64,000 bases of DNA from Paenibacillus senegalimassiliensis. GTDB lineage: Bacteria > Bacillota > Bacilli > Paenibacillales > Paenibacillaceae. The notes below the pieces were generated by a model. It worked only from the letters and a program-made list of their open reading frames with translations. It had not been told where the DNA came from and did not search any database. Both the position numbers and the translations under genes were made by a program. The stretch is from NCBI RefSeq assembly GCF_001486585.1, contig NZ_LN909046.1, positions 1,488,001-1,552,000 on the forward strand, given 5' to 3'. This document shows positions 53,303-63,070 of this stretch, one piece after another. The first letter of the stretch is position 1; the number at the start of each line of letters is the position of its first letter.

Positions 53303-55498
53303 TTAGAAGCTAACCGCTCTTAACCGCACCGTCAGACTGCTGAAATCTCCACGCACCGAAGCCATGGACAAGCCCGCCTGCATCAAGCGGTCCCCTCCAT
53401 ATATCTCTCCGCTACCCAGCACCTCATAGTCTCTGGAAGGATCAAGTCCATCTAGCTTCACACGCAATAGCGGCCCGTTCGGCTCAGCCAACACGCGGAA
53501 ATAGAATAACAGTGCTTCACTTTGGTCAGGGCTGACGAACATCCAGGACGTCTCATTGCCTGTAAATGGGCTTTGCAGACGGTATAGGTCCCCTTGCTGC
53601 ACTAACTGCCGAATTTCCTTATACAGCTCAATTTGGCCTTTCACAATATCCTTCTCTTCTTCCGTAAACCGGGTGAGATCCAGCTCATATCCAAAATTTC
53701 CGGACATAGCTACGTCGCCACGGAACGAAAGCGGAGTGACCCGCTCAACTTGATGATTGGGCACCGCAGAGACATGGGCTCCCATCGTCGACACCGGATA
53801 CACAATACTCGTGCCGTACTGAATTTTCAAGCGCTCTACCCCATCGGTGTCGTCGCTTGTCCAGGTTTGCGGCATATAATACAGCATACCAGGATCAAAG
53901 CGTCCGCCCCCACCGGAGCAGCTTTCAAATAAAATATGTGGGAATTGACTGGTCAGACGCTCCAACAGCTCATACAATCCCAGTATATAACGATGGGCAA
54001 CCTCACCTTGCCGCTCCACCGCACTTGCCGCCGAGCCTACCTCCGTCATGTTGCGATTCATATCCCATTTGACGTAAGAGATGGGCACCGTGGAGAAGAT
54101 GGCGCTAAGCCGCTCGTATAAATATTCGCGCACATCGCTGCGTGACATATCCAGCACAAGTTGCTCTCTCGCCTCGGTCCGTCGCCGTCCCGGCACATGC
54201 AAGCACCAATCCGGGTGAGCCCGGTACAGATCACTGTCCGGTGATACCATCTCCGGCTCAAACCAAAGACCAAATTGTAAGCCAGTCTCCTTCACACGAT
54301 TAGCCAGGTCTGCCAGCCCCTCCGGGAGCTTGCGGCGGTCTTCAAACCAATCGCCCAAGGAGCTATTGTCGCTGTCGCGCCGTCCAAACCAGCCATCATC
54401 GAGCACAAACAGCTCAATTCCCAGCTTGCTCCCCTCTTGGGCAATCGACTCAATTTTGTCTGCGTCAAAATTAAAATAGGTCGCTTCCCAGTTGTTCACA
54501 AGAATTGGACGCTCCCGATCACGGTGTTGTCCGCGGCATAGCCGGGTACGGTACAAGCGGTGATAAGTTCGCGACATGCCGCCCAGGCCACGGGAGGAAT
54601 ATACCATGACCGCCTCCGGCGTTTGAAAGCTTTCACCCGCTTCGAGTCTCCAGTTAAATTCAAACGGATTGAGACCGATGGATACGCGAGTTGAACCGAA
54701 TTGCTCAACTTCAGCGCTTGCGGTGAAGTTACCGCTATATACCAGGCTGAATCCATACACCTCTCCTTGAGCTTCCGTAGCATCTGGACGCATCAAGGCA
54801 AGGAACGGATTAAATTGATGCGAGCTTGAGCCGCGGCTGCTGCCAATCCCCGTGATGCCCGGAGCCAGCCTCCTGCGCTGCACATGGCGCTCGCGAGCCC
54901 AGGCCCCGGAGAGGTACAAAGCGTCATAGTCATTATCGGGGAAATCTACCGAAGCGCTCAGTGCCCGCTCCAATTGCATGACTGTATCGCTGCTATTAGT
55001 AATCCGGGCCGATCTCGTAATCACGTCCAGATCAGCAAATACCGAATAGCTTAAGACCACCGTCAACCCGGAATAATGATCAAACAGCTCCAGTTCCAGG
55101 GTTTCCGCTTCTTCCTCACGCTCCGTATATACCGAAGGCAGGCCTTCCAAGATCGGCTTCCCCGCTACAATACGGTGTGAGCGGTACAGCAATTCCGTTA
55201 CGCGTGTTCCATTTTCCAGTCTTACCTGATAGGCAGGGCCACGGAAATCACTGGTTCCATATTGCGGATATTCCTGAGGTAAGGTATCCAGTGAGATAGA
55301 CTTATCATCCGGCACCGGGTTGGGGCTGAAGGAAGACCTCTCCTGAAAGGTGAGCATACCATCCAGACGACTTCCATGCCGCAGCTTGGCACCGTAATAC
55401 ACATGGGCGGCATAGCCCTGAACCAATTGAATCAAATAGCTGGTATTGCGAGATTGCAAATGAAAAAGACCTTTGGCTTCATCGAAGAAAATAGGCAT
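53303..55498 (-). CDS. Alpha-galactosidase (GH36)
   Basis: The 731-residue enzyme removes terminal alpha-galactose from raffinose-type oligosaccharides or galactomannan. It has the N-terminal beta-sandwich (about 1-320), the catalytic TIM barrel (about 330-640) and a C-terminal beta domain. The nucleophile is Asp479 in YVKWDMNRNMTE; the acid/base is Asp549 in TWTSDDTDGVER; the GH36 signatures LFVLDDGWFG and GLWFEPEM are present. No signal peptide. GGAGGAG lies 6 bases before the ATG. Single gene with no transporter adjacent. Confidence 0.95.
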   Translation of the reverse strand: MPIFFDEAKGLFHLQSRNTSYLIQLVQGYAAHVYYGAKLRHGSRLDGMLTFQERSSFSPNPVPDDKSISLDTLPQEYPQYGTSDFRGPAYQVRLENGTRVTELLYRSHRIVAGKPILEGLPSVYTEREEEAETLELELFDHYSGLTVVLSYSVFADLDVITRSARITNSSDTVMQLERALSASVDFPDNDYDALYLSGAWARERHVQRRRLAPGITGIGSSRGSSSHQFNPFLALMRPDATEAQGEVYGFSLVYSGNFTASAEVEQFGSTRVSIGLNPFEFNWRLEAGESFQTPEAVMVYSSRGLGGMSRTYHRLYRTRLCRGQHRDRERPILVNNWEATYFNFDADKIESIAQEGSKLGIELFVLDDGWFGRRDSDNSSLGDWFEDRRKLPEGLADLANRVKETGLQFGLWFEPEMVSPDSDLYRAHPDWCLHVPGRRRTEAREQLVLDMSRSDVREYLYERLSAIFSTVPISYVKWDMNRNMTEVGSAASAVERQGEVAHRYILGLYELLERLTSQFPHILFESCSGGGGRFDPGMLYYMPQTWTSDDTDGVERLKIQYGTSIVYPVSTMGAHVSAVPNHQVERVTPLSFRGDVAMSGNFGYELDLTRFTEEEKDIVKGQIELYKEIRQLVQQGDLYRLQSPFTGNETSWMFVSPDQSEALLFYFRVLAEPNGPLLRVKLDGLDPSRDYEVLGSGEIYGGDRLMQAGLSMASVRGDFSSLTVRLRAVSF

Positions 55499-55620
55499 TT
55501 CATGCTCCTCCTGGAATGTCTCAATCTGACTTTGATCGTTCTGAATTCTCTTTCATTCTACTATTTAAACCAGGAGGAGTAACGATAATAAAGTGATCTG
55601 ATATATGGACTTTTGTGTCT

Positions 55621-56757
55621 TTATTCCGGCTTGCCTTCCGACTCGTCCTTCAGATCGGTCTTCGCATCGTTTAATGGCAGCTCTTCCTGCTTAACGGCGG
55701 GCTCCACAGGCTTCTCCTGCTTCCCAAGGTCTACGTAAGGAATCAGTGATCTTCTATTATTCGTGAATTGTTCAGCCCGTCGCTGCGCTCGCTTCTCACG
55801 GGTCTTGCGACGATAGATCCACACAGGCACCAGAATGATTGAGGCGATTACAAGCAGTGGCAGCGCCCCGGCAAGGAACACGACCAGCCATTGCGCTAGC
55901 AGGGACAGCACTTCAATGCTACCGGTCAGTGCATTCTTCATTCGATCCAGCAAGCCCGGATCTTCATCCGTTATGGCCATCTTGGCTGCATCCGGCTGAT
56001 AAACACGGATTTCGATCGTGGAATAAGCGACATTGCTATCAATATAGCGCATTCTCCCTTTGATCTGCTCAATATCCGTCTGAATCCGCTCTAACTCATT
56101 GACGTATTCCACAAGCTGCTCAGTCTGCGTGGCTGCCTCCATGAACTTTAAATATCGGGCTTCCGTCGCTTCCTTGACCTTAAGGCGGGATTCCAGATCC
56201 ACGTATTCCTCCGACACATCCTGCCCCTGAATATTGCGTTGCATGGACTTCGGCTTAAGCTGCTCCAGACGATCAAGGAATGCCGAGAAGCCATTAGCTG
56301 GAACCTTCAATACAAAGCTTCCACCCAATTCATATCGTGATTGATCTTCATTAAACTCCACCAGATATCCGCCACTCACCGCAACCAGATTACGAATCTC
56401 GGTTTGCGCCTTCGCATAATCCTCTACTTCCATAACCACATTAGCCCGGTAGATCAGCTTCTTGTGCAAGCCCGTCTCGAAAGCAGCGTTTTGGCTCTGT
56501 ACTCCTGCCACTCCCTGCTCCATGCCTGCAGCTTCAGGATCTGCCAAATTGCCTGAACCCTCGGCCTGACCGGGGGAAGCAAGAGCCTCCTTATTCAGGT
56601 TTGAACTCTCGCTAGCCATATCTGCTACAGACATGGCACTATTATCGGTGGAAGATTGGCTTTGCGAATCATAACTTGCGCTACCACAGCCCCCCAGCAA
56701 CAACACTAACAAGATAATGACGGTACAACCGCTAACCTTCCTGATCCAGCTTTCCAT
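55621..56757 (-). CDS. DUF4349 family lipoprotein
   Basis: The 378-residue protein has a lipoprotein signal with lipobox LGGC, a low-complexity Ser/Gly/Gln linker (about 25-95), the DUF4349 domain (about 97-265, KLIYRANVVMEVEDYAKAQTEIRNLV ... VKEATEARYLKFME with a coiled-coil hairpin) and a C-terminal membrane helix (about 290-315) followed by a basic cytoplasmic tail. The function of this family is unknown; membrane stress or envelope sensing has been proposed. AGGGGG before the ATG. Confidence 0.82.
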   Translation of the reverse strand: MESWIRKVSGCTVIILLVLLLGGCGSASYDSQSQSSTDNSAMSVADMASESSNLNKEALASPGQAEGSGNLADPEAAGMEQGVAGVQSQNAAFETGLHKKLIYRANVVMEVEDYAKAQTEIRNLVAVSGGYLVEFNEDQSRYELGGSFVLKVPANGFSAFLDRLEQLKPKSMQRNIQGQDVSEEYVDLESRLKVKEATEARYLKFMEAATQTEQLVEYVNELERIQTDIEQIKGRMRYIDSNVAYSTIEIRVYQPDAAKMAITDEDPGLLDRMKNALTGSIEVLSLLAQWLVVFLAGALPLLVIASIILVPVWIYRRKTREKRAQRRAEQFTNNRRSLIPYVDLGKQEKPVEPAVKQEELPLNDAKTDLKDESEGKPE

Positions 56758-56907
56758 AGGATGACCCCCTATATTCGCTTGTTTGGACGTCCTCTTACGT
56801 TGTCAGCACTCTTCTGTTATATATTCAAGTGATGGCCGTCTCTTACCTACCTAACGAAGATAAAGGATGGAAGGTTGCTCCTTGTAGAGGTTGTCCAGAA
56901 AGTCATT

Positions 56908-59706
56908 TTATGAATTCATGAACTCCAGCCAGCCAATTTCCAGTCCTGGCTTGATCTCATCGAATGTGAGCTCATAATAGCCCTCTTCCAGTTCAAAACG
57001 CAGCAGCTTCTCAGCAACCCATTTCCCATCGGTTCCGTTCGTTTGGATCGTGGTCAGCAGTTCCCCATTTAACAGCAAATTGCAAGCGGACTGCGACAGA
57101 TTTGAAGCGGCATAACGCATACGGACCATGAGTCCATAAACTCCCGCTTCCGTTACCTGTAGCCATGTAGCTTGCTTGGCTTGTGGAACGATGCGGACCC
57201 CCTCTGCCTTAGACAGCTCGTACGGCAAGCCCGAAGCCGCGGCAGCCTTATTTCCGGAATGGAACAGACGGATATCCCCCAGCGGCTTCGGCTCCCGGGC
57301 AAATACCGGAGCATTCATTAGGAATCGGCAGATATTAATGGCACAACGCTGCAATTCACCCAAGGTTAACGTGCCGGCCGCCAGCGACTCCAGCGTGTTG
57401 TCTCCCCGGGCATTAATTTCGGCCCCGTTGTTGTTAATGACCATATACAGGTCGTTCTGGGCTCGCACCATAAACGAAGTGTACGTGGCATCCGCCGGCC
57501 CGCCCTTCTCGCAATCGTTCATGACCGCCCACCAATCCGTCATAACGATCCCTTCATAACCCCATTCATTTCGGAGAATCGTTGTGTTCAGATCATAATT
57601 GGATGCAGCCCAATGCCCATTAACCGGATTATAGGAGGTCATAATCGACCTGGCTCCGCCCTCCTTGACCGTAAGCTCAAAGCCCTTCAGGTATATCTCG
57701 CGCAAAGCCCGTTCGGACACCACCGTATCGACCTTGGAGCGGGCGTGTTCCTGGTTGTTACCGGCAAAGTGCTTCACAGTAGCATGCGAGCCGCCTTCGT
57801 GGATGCCGCGCGTTACTGCAGCGGCAAAGCACCCGGTCAGCAAGGGGTCCTCGGAGAAATATTCAAAATTCCGTCCGTTTAATGGATGGCGATGGATGTT
57901 GATCCCCGGTCCCAGCAAGGTATCAATCTCATTTCGCAGCAGTTCCTGCCCCTCCATGACATAAAGGGACTCCACCAACGGGATATCCCAACTGGAAGCC
58001 AGCAACGTGCCGATAGGAAGTTGGGTCGCCTTATGGCCGCTATCCATCCGGATGCCGGACGGACCGTCTGCCGCACAGCCGACTGGAATCCCATAGTCGC
58101 TCAAGCTGTCACCAAGCCCGCCAAAGGCGGCAGCCGTTCCCGGCGTTACCTTCGGGCTGCTCATGCCTTCGCCCCGCACTAGGACAGCCAATTCCTCAGC
58201 CGTCAATTGGGCAACGAAAGCCTCAAGGCTGGCGTTCCCGGCCTGCACATCCTTGAGCCGTACGCCCCGGTCGCCCGTCACCGGGAACGTCTTCGGCAAC
58301 TGGCTTTCAATACGTTGTCCCAGCGATACGGTACGCTGCGGCACTTCCTCGTAAGCCATCTCATAAGTACCATCCACCTTGCGGTTGCCTGGCTTCAAAC
58401 GGGTGAAGGCCTCCATAGGGGCTGCCGCTTCCGTCACCTGCTCTACGAGCAGCAATTGACCCATGCTAACCGCCACTTCTCCAGCCAAGCTGACTTCCTC
58501 AGTCCGGCGCACACTGTTGCCCACATGAAGCTTGTAATCTCCCGCTTCCAGCACATAACAGGCTTTATGGCCCGTCGCTCCACCGTCATCATAAGAGGCC
58601 ATCCGCTTGACTGGCAAACGAAGCTCAATCACCTCGGTTTGACCAGGCTGTAGCAGCCCAGTTTTGGCAAATGCCCCCAGCGCGCGAGACGGCTTACCCA
58701 GCTTCCCTTGCGGCGCCTCATAGTAGAGCTGGATGACCTCCTTGCCGGTATACTTCTCCCCGGTATTGGTCACAGCCACTTCAAGCTCCACGCAGGCGTC
58801 TACCCCGTCACCCGTACAGCGAACCTGCTCAATCCTCCAATCAAAGGTGGTATAGGACAGTCCGTAACCAAAGGGAAATTGCACCTTCTCCGGGCAAAAT
58901 GTTTCAAAATAACGGTAACCTACATAAATGTCCTCCTGGTAAAAGTTCCTGACCTCATCCCCGAAGTTCGCCGTAGAAGGGTAGTCCTCAATATGGAAAG
59001 CAATCGTATCCGTCAGCTTCCCGCTAGGGACAACATCCCCGGACAGCAAATCGGCCACAGCATGTCCCCCGATCATTCCCCCTTGCCACACATACAACAC
59101 TGCCTGAATATGTCCCTGGTGAGCTTCATCCTCAACCCAACTCATATCAATTACGTTGGAGACGTTCATCACTACCGCAACTCGTTCAAAATGCCGGGTG
59201 ACCGTACGCAAATTGTCCAGTTCCTGAGCGGTAAGCCGGTAGCTGCCCTCTGTGTCAGCATTGTCCTGGTCCTCTCCAGCCGTACGTCCAATGACAATGA
59301 CGGCTTTGCCAGAAGTGCTTCTCGCCTCGGCAACGATCTCATCAGTGAGTGGCATCTCTGCCTGACACCAAGGCTCGGCAGCCCAACCTCCGCCGCCATT
59401 ATCGAATGGATGCTCACTGATCCACTGCTCGTAACGCCCCGCTAGCGTTTCATTTATGTTAATCCCCTTATTAGCCCGTAGTCCTTCCAGTATATTCACC
59501 ACATATTCCACATTTACGGCTCCGCCTGAGCCGGTTCCGCTGCGGTAATAATCAATTTGGCATCTTCCGAAAACGGATACAATTTCATCGTTCCCAAGCG
59601 GGAGCATTTCGTTCTCGTTCTTCAGCAGTACGCCCCCTTCGGCTGCCGCAATCCTGCTGTATTCGGCAAAGCCCTCCAGTGGTTGTCCAAGTCTAGATTG
59701 ACTCAT
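56908..59706 (-). CDS. GH3 beta-glucosidase with circularly permuted domain order
   Basis: In this 932-residue protein the alpha/beta (GH3 C-terminal) domain comes first (about 20-280), followed by the fibronectin III-like domain (about 300-405) and then the TIM barrel (about 490-830). The barrel has GPxGIR, KHF at 645-647 and the nucleophile Asp724 in GIVMTDWWAV. The reverse of the usual order is known in a minority of GH3 enzymes, such as those of Ruminococcus and Butyrivibrio. About 100 residues at the C-terminus form an extra beta-rich, CBM6-like module. No signal peptide. AGGAGAG precedes the ATG. A LacI-type operator identical in core to those of the cellobiose genes lies 45 bases upstream. 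Confidence 0.92.
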   Translation of the reverse strand: MSQSRLGQPLEGFAEYSRIAAAEGGVLLKNENEMLPLGNDEIVSVFGRCQIDYYRSGTGSGGAVNVEYVVNILEGLRANKGININETLAGRYEQWISEHPFDNGGGGWAAEPWCQAEMPLTDEIVAEARSTSGKAVIVIGRTAGEDQDNADTEGSYRLTAQELDNLRTVTRHFERVAVVMNVSNVIDMSWVEDEAHQGHIQAVLYVWQGGMIGGHAVADLLSGDVVPSGKLTDTIAFHIEDYPSTANFGDEVRNFYQEDIYVGYRYFETFCPEKVQFPFGYGLSYTTFDWRIEQVRCTGDGVDACVELEVAVTNTGEKYTGKEVIQLYYEAPQGKLGKPSRALGAFAKTGLLQPGQTEVIELRLPVKRMASYDDGGATGHKACYVLEAGDYKLHVGNSVRRTEEVSLAGEVAVSMGQLLLVEQVTEAAAPMEAFTRLKPGNRKVDGTYEMAYEEVPQRTVSLGQRIESQLPKTFPVTGDRGVRLKDVQAGNASLEAFVAQLTAEELAVLVRGEGMSSPKVTPGTAAAFGGLGDSLSDYGIPVGCAADGPSGIRMDSGHKATQLPIGTLLASSWDIPLVESLYVMEGQELLRNEIDTLLGPGINIHRHPLNGRNFEYFSEDPLLTGCFAAAVTRGIHEGGSHATVKHFAGNNQEHARSKVDTVVSERALREIYLKGFELTVKEGGARSIMTSYNPVNGHWAASNYDLNTTILRNEWGYEGIVMTDWWAVMNDCEKGGPADATYTSFMVRAQNDLYMVINNNGAEINARGDNTLESLAAGTLTLGELQRCAINICRFLMNAPVFAREPKPLGDIRLFHSGNKAAAASGLPYELSKAEGVRIVPQAKQATWLQVTEAGVYGLMVRMRYAASNLSQSACNLLLNGELLTTIQTNGTDGKWVAEKLLRFELEEGYYELTFDEIKPGLEIGWLEFMNS

Positions 59707-59750
59707 TGCTTCTTCTCTCCTGTCTGTAAATGCTCGCTGCGGAATTTTAC

Positions 59751-59762
59751 GAACGCGCGTTC
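59751..59762. promoter_or_regulatory. LacI operator 3 (permuted GH3 gene)
   Basis: GAACGCGCGTTC, a perfect 12-base palindrome sharing the AACGCGCGTT core with operators 1 and 2 about 10-11 kb away. Confidence 0.78.
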
Positions 59763-59864
59763 ACAAAGGGGTACGGGAACCCCTAAGGGCCCTCCGCATC
59801 CATAAGTTTATCATCCGCCGGCACTCCATATTTGCAATCATTGTCGCTTAATCTATCATTTCCG

Positions 59865-60368
59865 TCAAATTCGTTTGACATATTTGGACATGATCGTACG
59901 GTAATCGAATAGCCATTCTTCCTTCTCTTCCGCGTATTCAAATCCATTATATTGATAAAATACCGTGCCGATATCATTCTCACGCTCGCACCAGGCATAA
60001 ATCTCCATCAGCGATGCGTCCAGCCGAAGCAATTCATTCAGCAACCGCTTACCAATTCCTTTGCGCTGATATTCCTTAAGTACATACAGCCTTGTTAATT
60101 CACTTGCACCATTCTTCGGCTCAGACAACTGACCGAAGCCTACAACCTCTCCGTCCCATAACGCCACCAGAAATTTACGTGCCATTCTTGCCTCATCCTG
60201 TATGATACTTTGTTCCAAACTGCTCTTGGCATAAGCTTGAGTCAGATAAGCAGCGATGAAGTGCTCCGGATAAATTGTCTCATAAGTGCTATTCCACGTC
60301 TCCACGGCAACCTCGCGAATCCCATCGATATCGCTCATCCTTGCCGGACGGATCAGCAATGAATCCAT
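59865..60368 (-). CDS. GNAT family N-acetyltransferase
   Basis: The 167-residue protein opens LLIRPARMSDIDGIREVAVETW and has the acetyl-CoA loop VLKEYQRKGIGKRLL (about 96-110), with YNGFEYAEEKEEWLF in the C-terminal strand. Similar proteins acetylate small amines or protein N-termini; substrate unknown. AAAGGA lies upstream of the ATG. Confidence 0.87.
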   Translation of the reverse strand: MDSLLIRPARMSDIDGIREVAVETWNSTYETIYPEHFIAAYLTQAYAKSSLEQSIIQDEARMARKFLVALWDGEVVGFGQLSEPKNGASELTRLYVLKEYQRKGIGKRLLNELLRLDASLMEIYAWCERENDIGTVFYQYNGFEYAEEKEEWLFDYRTIMSKYVKRI

Positions 60369-60511
60369 AGCTTCAATCCTTTCTTTCTGTCAACATCGTT
60401 ACAAATCTATGATACACTGCCATCAACAGGGAAATCTACCCTAATTCCAAAATCCTTGACGCCTTTAATCATGGGACAAATCCATATTCCAAAAGGGAAA
60501 AAGCAAGATGC

Positions 60512-60547
60512 GAAGGGAACCCCGCCATCTTCGGCGGGGTCCCCTTC
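60512..60547 (-). terminator. Terminator of the S9 peptidase gene
   Basis: GAAGGGaACCCCGCC pairs GGCGGGGTcCCCTTC, a 15-base stem with one mismatch. On the minus strand the T-run (CTTTTTCC) starts about 8 bases after it. Confidence 0.7.
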
Positions 60548-60577
60548 ATTTAAATTCAAATATGTAATTTGCATGAA

Positions 60578-62575
60578 CTATTGCAAGTAACGTCTGAACC
60601 AATCCGAGATTTCCTTCAGCCGGCGAATTCGGTGATGCGGCTTGCCGGAGCGGGACAAATCATGATTCTCTCCCTTGAACATACACAAGCGCGATTCTAC
60701 GCCATGCATTTTAAGCGCCGTGAACATTTGCAGTGCCTCCACCTGCCAGCAGCGCAAATCCTCATCTGAATGCAGGAATAGCGTTGGTGTTGTAACCCGG
60801 TCGGCATACTTGAGTGGAGACTGCTCCCACATGCGATCTGCCCCATCCCAAGGACTTGAGGCGGTCTGCTCCGTGGCAAAATAGTACCCGATATCCGTTG
60901 TGCAGCACATCGATATCCAGTTAGCAATCGAGCGCTGAGAGACGGCGGCGGCGAAGCGGTCCGTATGCCCGATAATCCAGTTCGTCATAAAGCCCCCATA
61001 GCTGCCCCCGGTCACTCCCACTCTACGCGAATCAATCGCGGGATAAGCCCCCAGCACCTGGTCGGTAAATTCCATAATATCCTCGTAATCGATCGTGCCA
61101 TAACGCCCACGGATATCGGCAAAATCATTACCTCGTCCGTCTCCCCCCCGAGGATTACTGAACAGCACGAAATAACCTTCATTGGCCCAAAGCTGCATCT
61201 CATGGACGTACAATGTGCCATATACGGTCTTGGGTCCGCCGTGAATATTCAGGATCGCCGGGTATCGGCGCTCCGGGTCGTAATCCTTAGGCAGGAGCAC
61301 CCAGCCGTCAAGCTCCACTCCATCTGAATTGATCCAGGTCAGCGGCTGCGGCACGGCCACATACTTGTCCTCCAGTGCCGATTCGTTGAAGCTGCTAAGT
61401 GGAGTCTCTTCGCCTGAATGCAAGTCCAGTCTGTAAAGCTCTTGAAGTCGCTGCTCTCGCATCCCGACAAATACCACAGTGCCATCTCCATTCATGGCAA
61501 AGCAGTCTACCGCACCCTCACGACGGCTAACAAACTCCACACTTCCATCGTACGATATGCGGCACAACCTGGAGCAATACCGGTCCGTTACGATACAATA
61601 CACACCTTGCTCTGTGACCGCCACACCTTTGCCTGCCCCCAGACGAGAATCCGTCCCTACGCTATTGCCCAGAGAAAGATCAGGGTCTGCAAAGCGAATA
61701 ATGTCTCCATCCGGCTTCAGTCTTAAAAAGGAAGGGTTCTCGTTAATCGTAAATTTGCGGCATTCCGAAGCGGCGAATATGATATCCTCTCCCAGAAAGT
61801 CGGCCGTGCGAAACTGATATGTACCCATTGGAACTCGCTCCTCCAGCCGTCCCTGTTCAATATCATAGGTCCACAGCGAGTCGGTGAGCTCCATTTTATT
61901 GAAAAATTCCTGTCCGGTAAACAAGATGCGCTTCTTATCCTCACTAACCTTCAGTAAGACGGTATCGAACCATTCCCCCGTAATTGGCGTCAAATGCTCA
62001 TCCGCAGCATCAAACAAATAGACGCGATTACGCTTCTTGTTCGATATACCCTCTCCGTTATGCCAGAAGGGGATTTCATCCAGCACCGTGTAATCCTGCT
62101 CTTCTTGATAGGAGCGCCGCGCCTTCTCTTTATCCTCTTCGCTGAAACCGGTCACATTGGGACTATTATGATCATATACCGCTTTGACCGCCCACAGCGT
62201 TCCCCATAGTGGATGAATCTCGCTGACCTTAAGCGGAATAGAGAAGGCTTTCAAGGCTTCCCCGCCATCAAAACTAAGCGTATAGAAATGGGTCCGTGGT
62301 TCCAGCGGATGAGGGGTCTTGTCTTCGTGCTCCCGGTTAGCCTGGATAAACAAAGTGTCATCGTCCAGCCAACGAAAGGCTCCCAAGTCCCCCATCCCTG
62401 TGTACTGCTTCACAGTACCGCCGGAGACTTCACTAATCCATAGGTCAGATAAGTAACCCTTCTTCTCTTTATTACTCGTCTTGACGCAGTAGGCCGCATA
62501 TTTGCCGTTTGGAGAAAGCTCCACGCCCGACAAAAATCGGTATCTGGTAAAATCATCTGCCTGTAGCAGAAACAT
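60578..62575 (-). CDS. S9 family (prolyl oligopeptidase/acylaminoacyl type) peptidase
   Basis: The 665-residue protein has an N-terminal beta-propeller (about 5-395) and a C-terminal alpha/beta hydrolase domain (about 405-660). The catalytic serine is in VTGGSYGGFMTNW; Asp and His are in LFLHSDEDLRC and KGENHDLSRSGKP. No signal peptide, so a cytoplasmic exopeptidase or oligopeptidase. I choose the ATG at 62575 (AAAGGAG 8 bases upstream) instead of an extension of 11 codons. Confidence 0.92.
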   Translation of the reverse strand: MFLLQADDFTRYRFLSGVELSPNGKYAAYCVKTSNKEKKGYLSDLWISEVSGGTVKQYTGMGDLGAFRWLDDDTLFIQANREHEDKTPHPLEPRTHFYTLSFDGGEALKAFSIPLKVSEIHPLWGTLWAVKAVYDHNSPNVTGFSEEDKEKARRSYQEEQDYTVLDEIPFWHNGEGISNKKRNRVYLFDAADEHLTPITGEWFDTVLLKVSEDKKRILFTGQEFFNKMELTDSLWTYDIEQGRLEERVPMGTYQFRTADFLGEDIIFAASECRKFTINENPSFLRLKPDGDIIRFADPDLSLGNSVGTDSRLGAGKGVAVTEQGVYCIVTDRYCSRLCRISYDGSVEFVSRREGAVDCFAMNGDGTVVFVGMREQRLQELYRLDLHSGEETPLSSFNESALEDKYVAVPQPLTWINSDGVELDGWVLLPKDYDPERRYPAILNIHGGPKTVYGTLYVHEMQLWANEGYFVLFSNPRGGDGRGNDFADIRGRYGTIDYEDIMEFTDQVLGAYPAIDSRRVGVTGGSYGGFMTNWIIGHTDRFAAAVSQRSIANWISMCCTTDIGYYFATEQTASSPWDGADRMWEQSPLKYADRVTTPTLFLHSDEDLRCWQVEALQMFTALKMHGVESRLCMFKGENHDLSRSGKPHHRIRRLKEISDWFRRYLQ

Positions 62576-62659
62576 CCTGACAACTCCTTTTTTTCCGATT
62601 TCCCCCATTTTACTACGTCTGGATGCAGAACAAAAGAAGTTGTCGTCAAATGAAGTTCC

Positions 62660-63058
62660 CTATCGGCCAAATAAAATATCTAGAATCGTGGAAAATTTAC
62701 CTGTGGTATGCCCCTTCAATACATCGGGGTTGTACATCTCTACGTATCCACAATGAAGGCAGGATGCGAGCAAGTAGTGATGATGCTGGACATCAAGCAG
62801 CTTGCTGAGCCCCGCGCCCGTCATGGACACTTCCTGTACTGAGCTGTCCCGGCCGCCGCACTTGACACATTTGAACCGATGTTGCAGTACCACCGGCAAG
62901 TCAAAATGATCCATGACCCGAGTGGGTTCGGACACCCCTTGCTCCTCCTCGGGTCCAGGCTTGCCCTCCAAATGCTCCGGCAACACCTCATGCTTGCAAT
63001 CCGGGCACACCCCACCAATCAGGATGACCCGTTCCCCGCACCATGGACACTGAATCAT
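62660..63058 (-). CDS. Zinc-ribbon protein
   Basis: The 132-residue protein has two zinc ribbons: MIQCPWCGERV with a following CPDCKHE pair, and FKCVKCGGRD ... LASCLHCGYVEMYN at the C-terminus. The second resembles the small nucleic-acid-binding zinc-ribbon family seen in Bacillus (YpzJ-like). It begins 12 bases after the HAD gene stop with GGAGG upstream, so the two form an operon. Role unknown. Confidence 0.8.
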   Translation of the reverse strand: MIQCPWCGERVILIGGVCPDCKHEVLPEHLEGKPGPEEEQGVSEPTRVMDHFDLPVVLQHRFKCVKCGGRDSSVQEVSMTGAGLSKLLDVQHHHYLLASCLHCGYVEMYNPDVLKGHTTGKFSTILDILFGR

Positions 63059-63070
63059 GTGCACCGCCTC

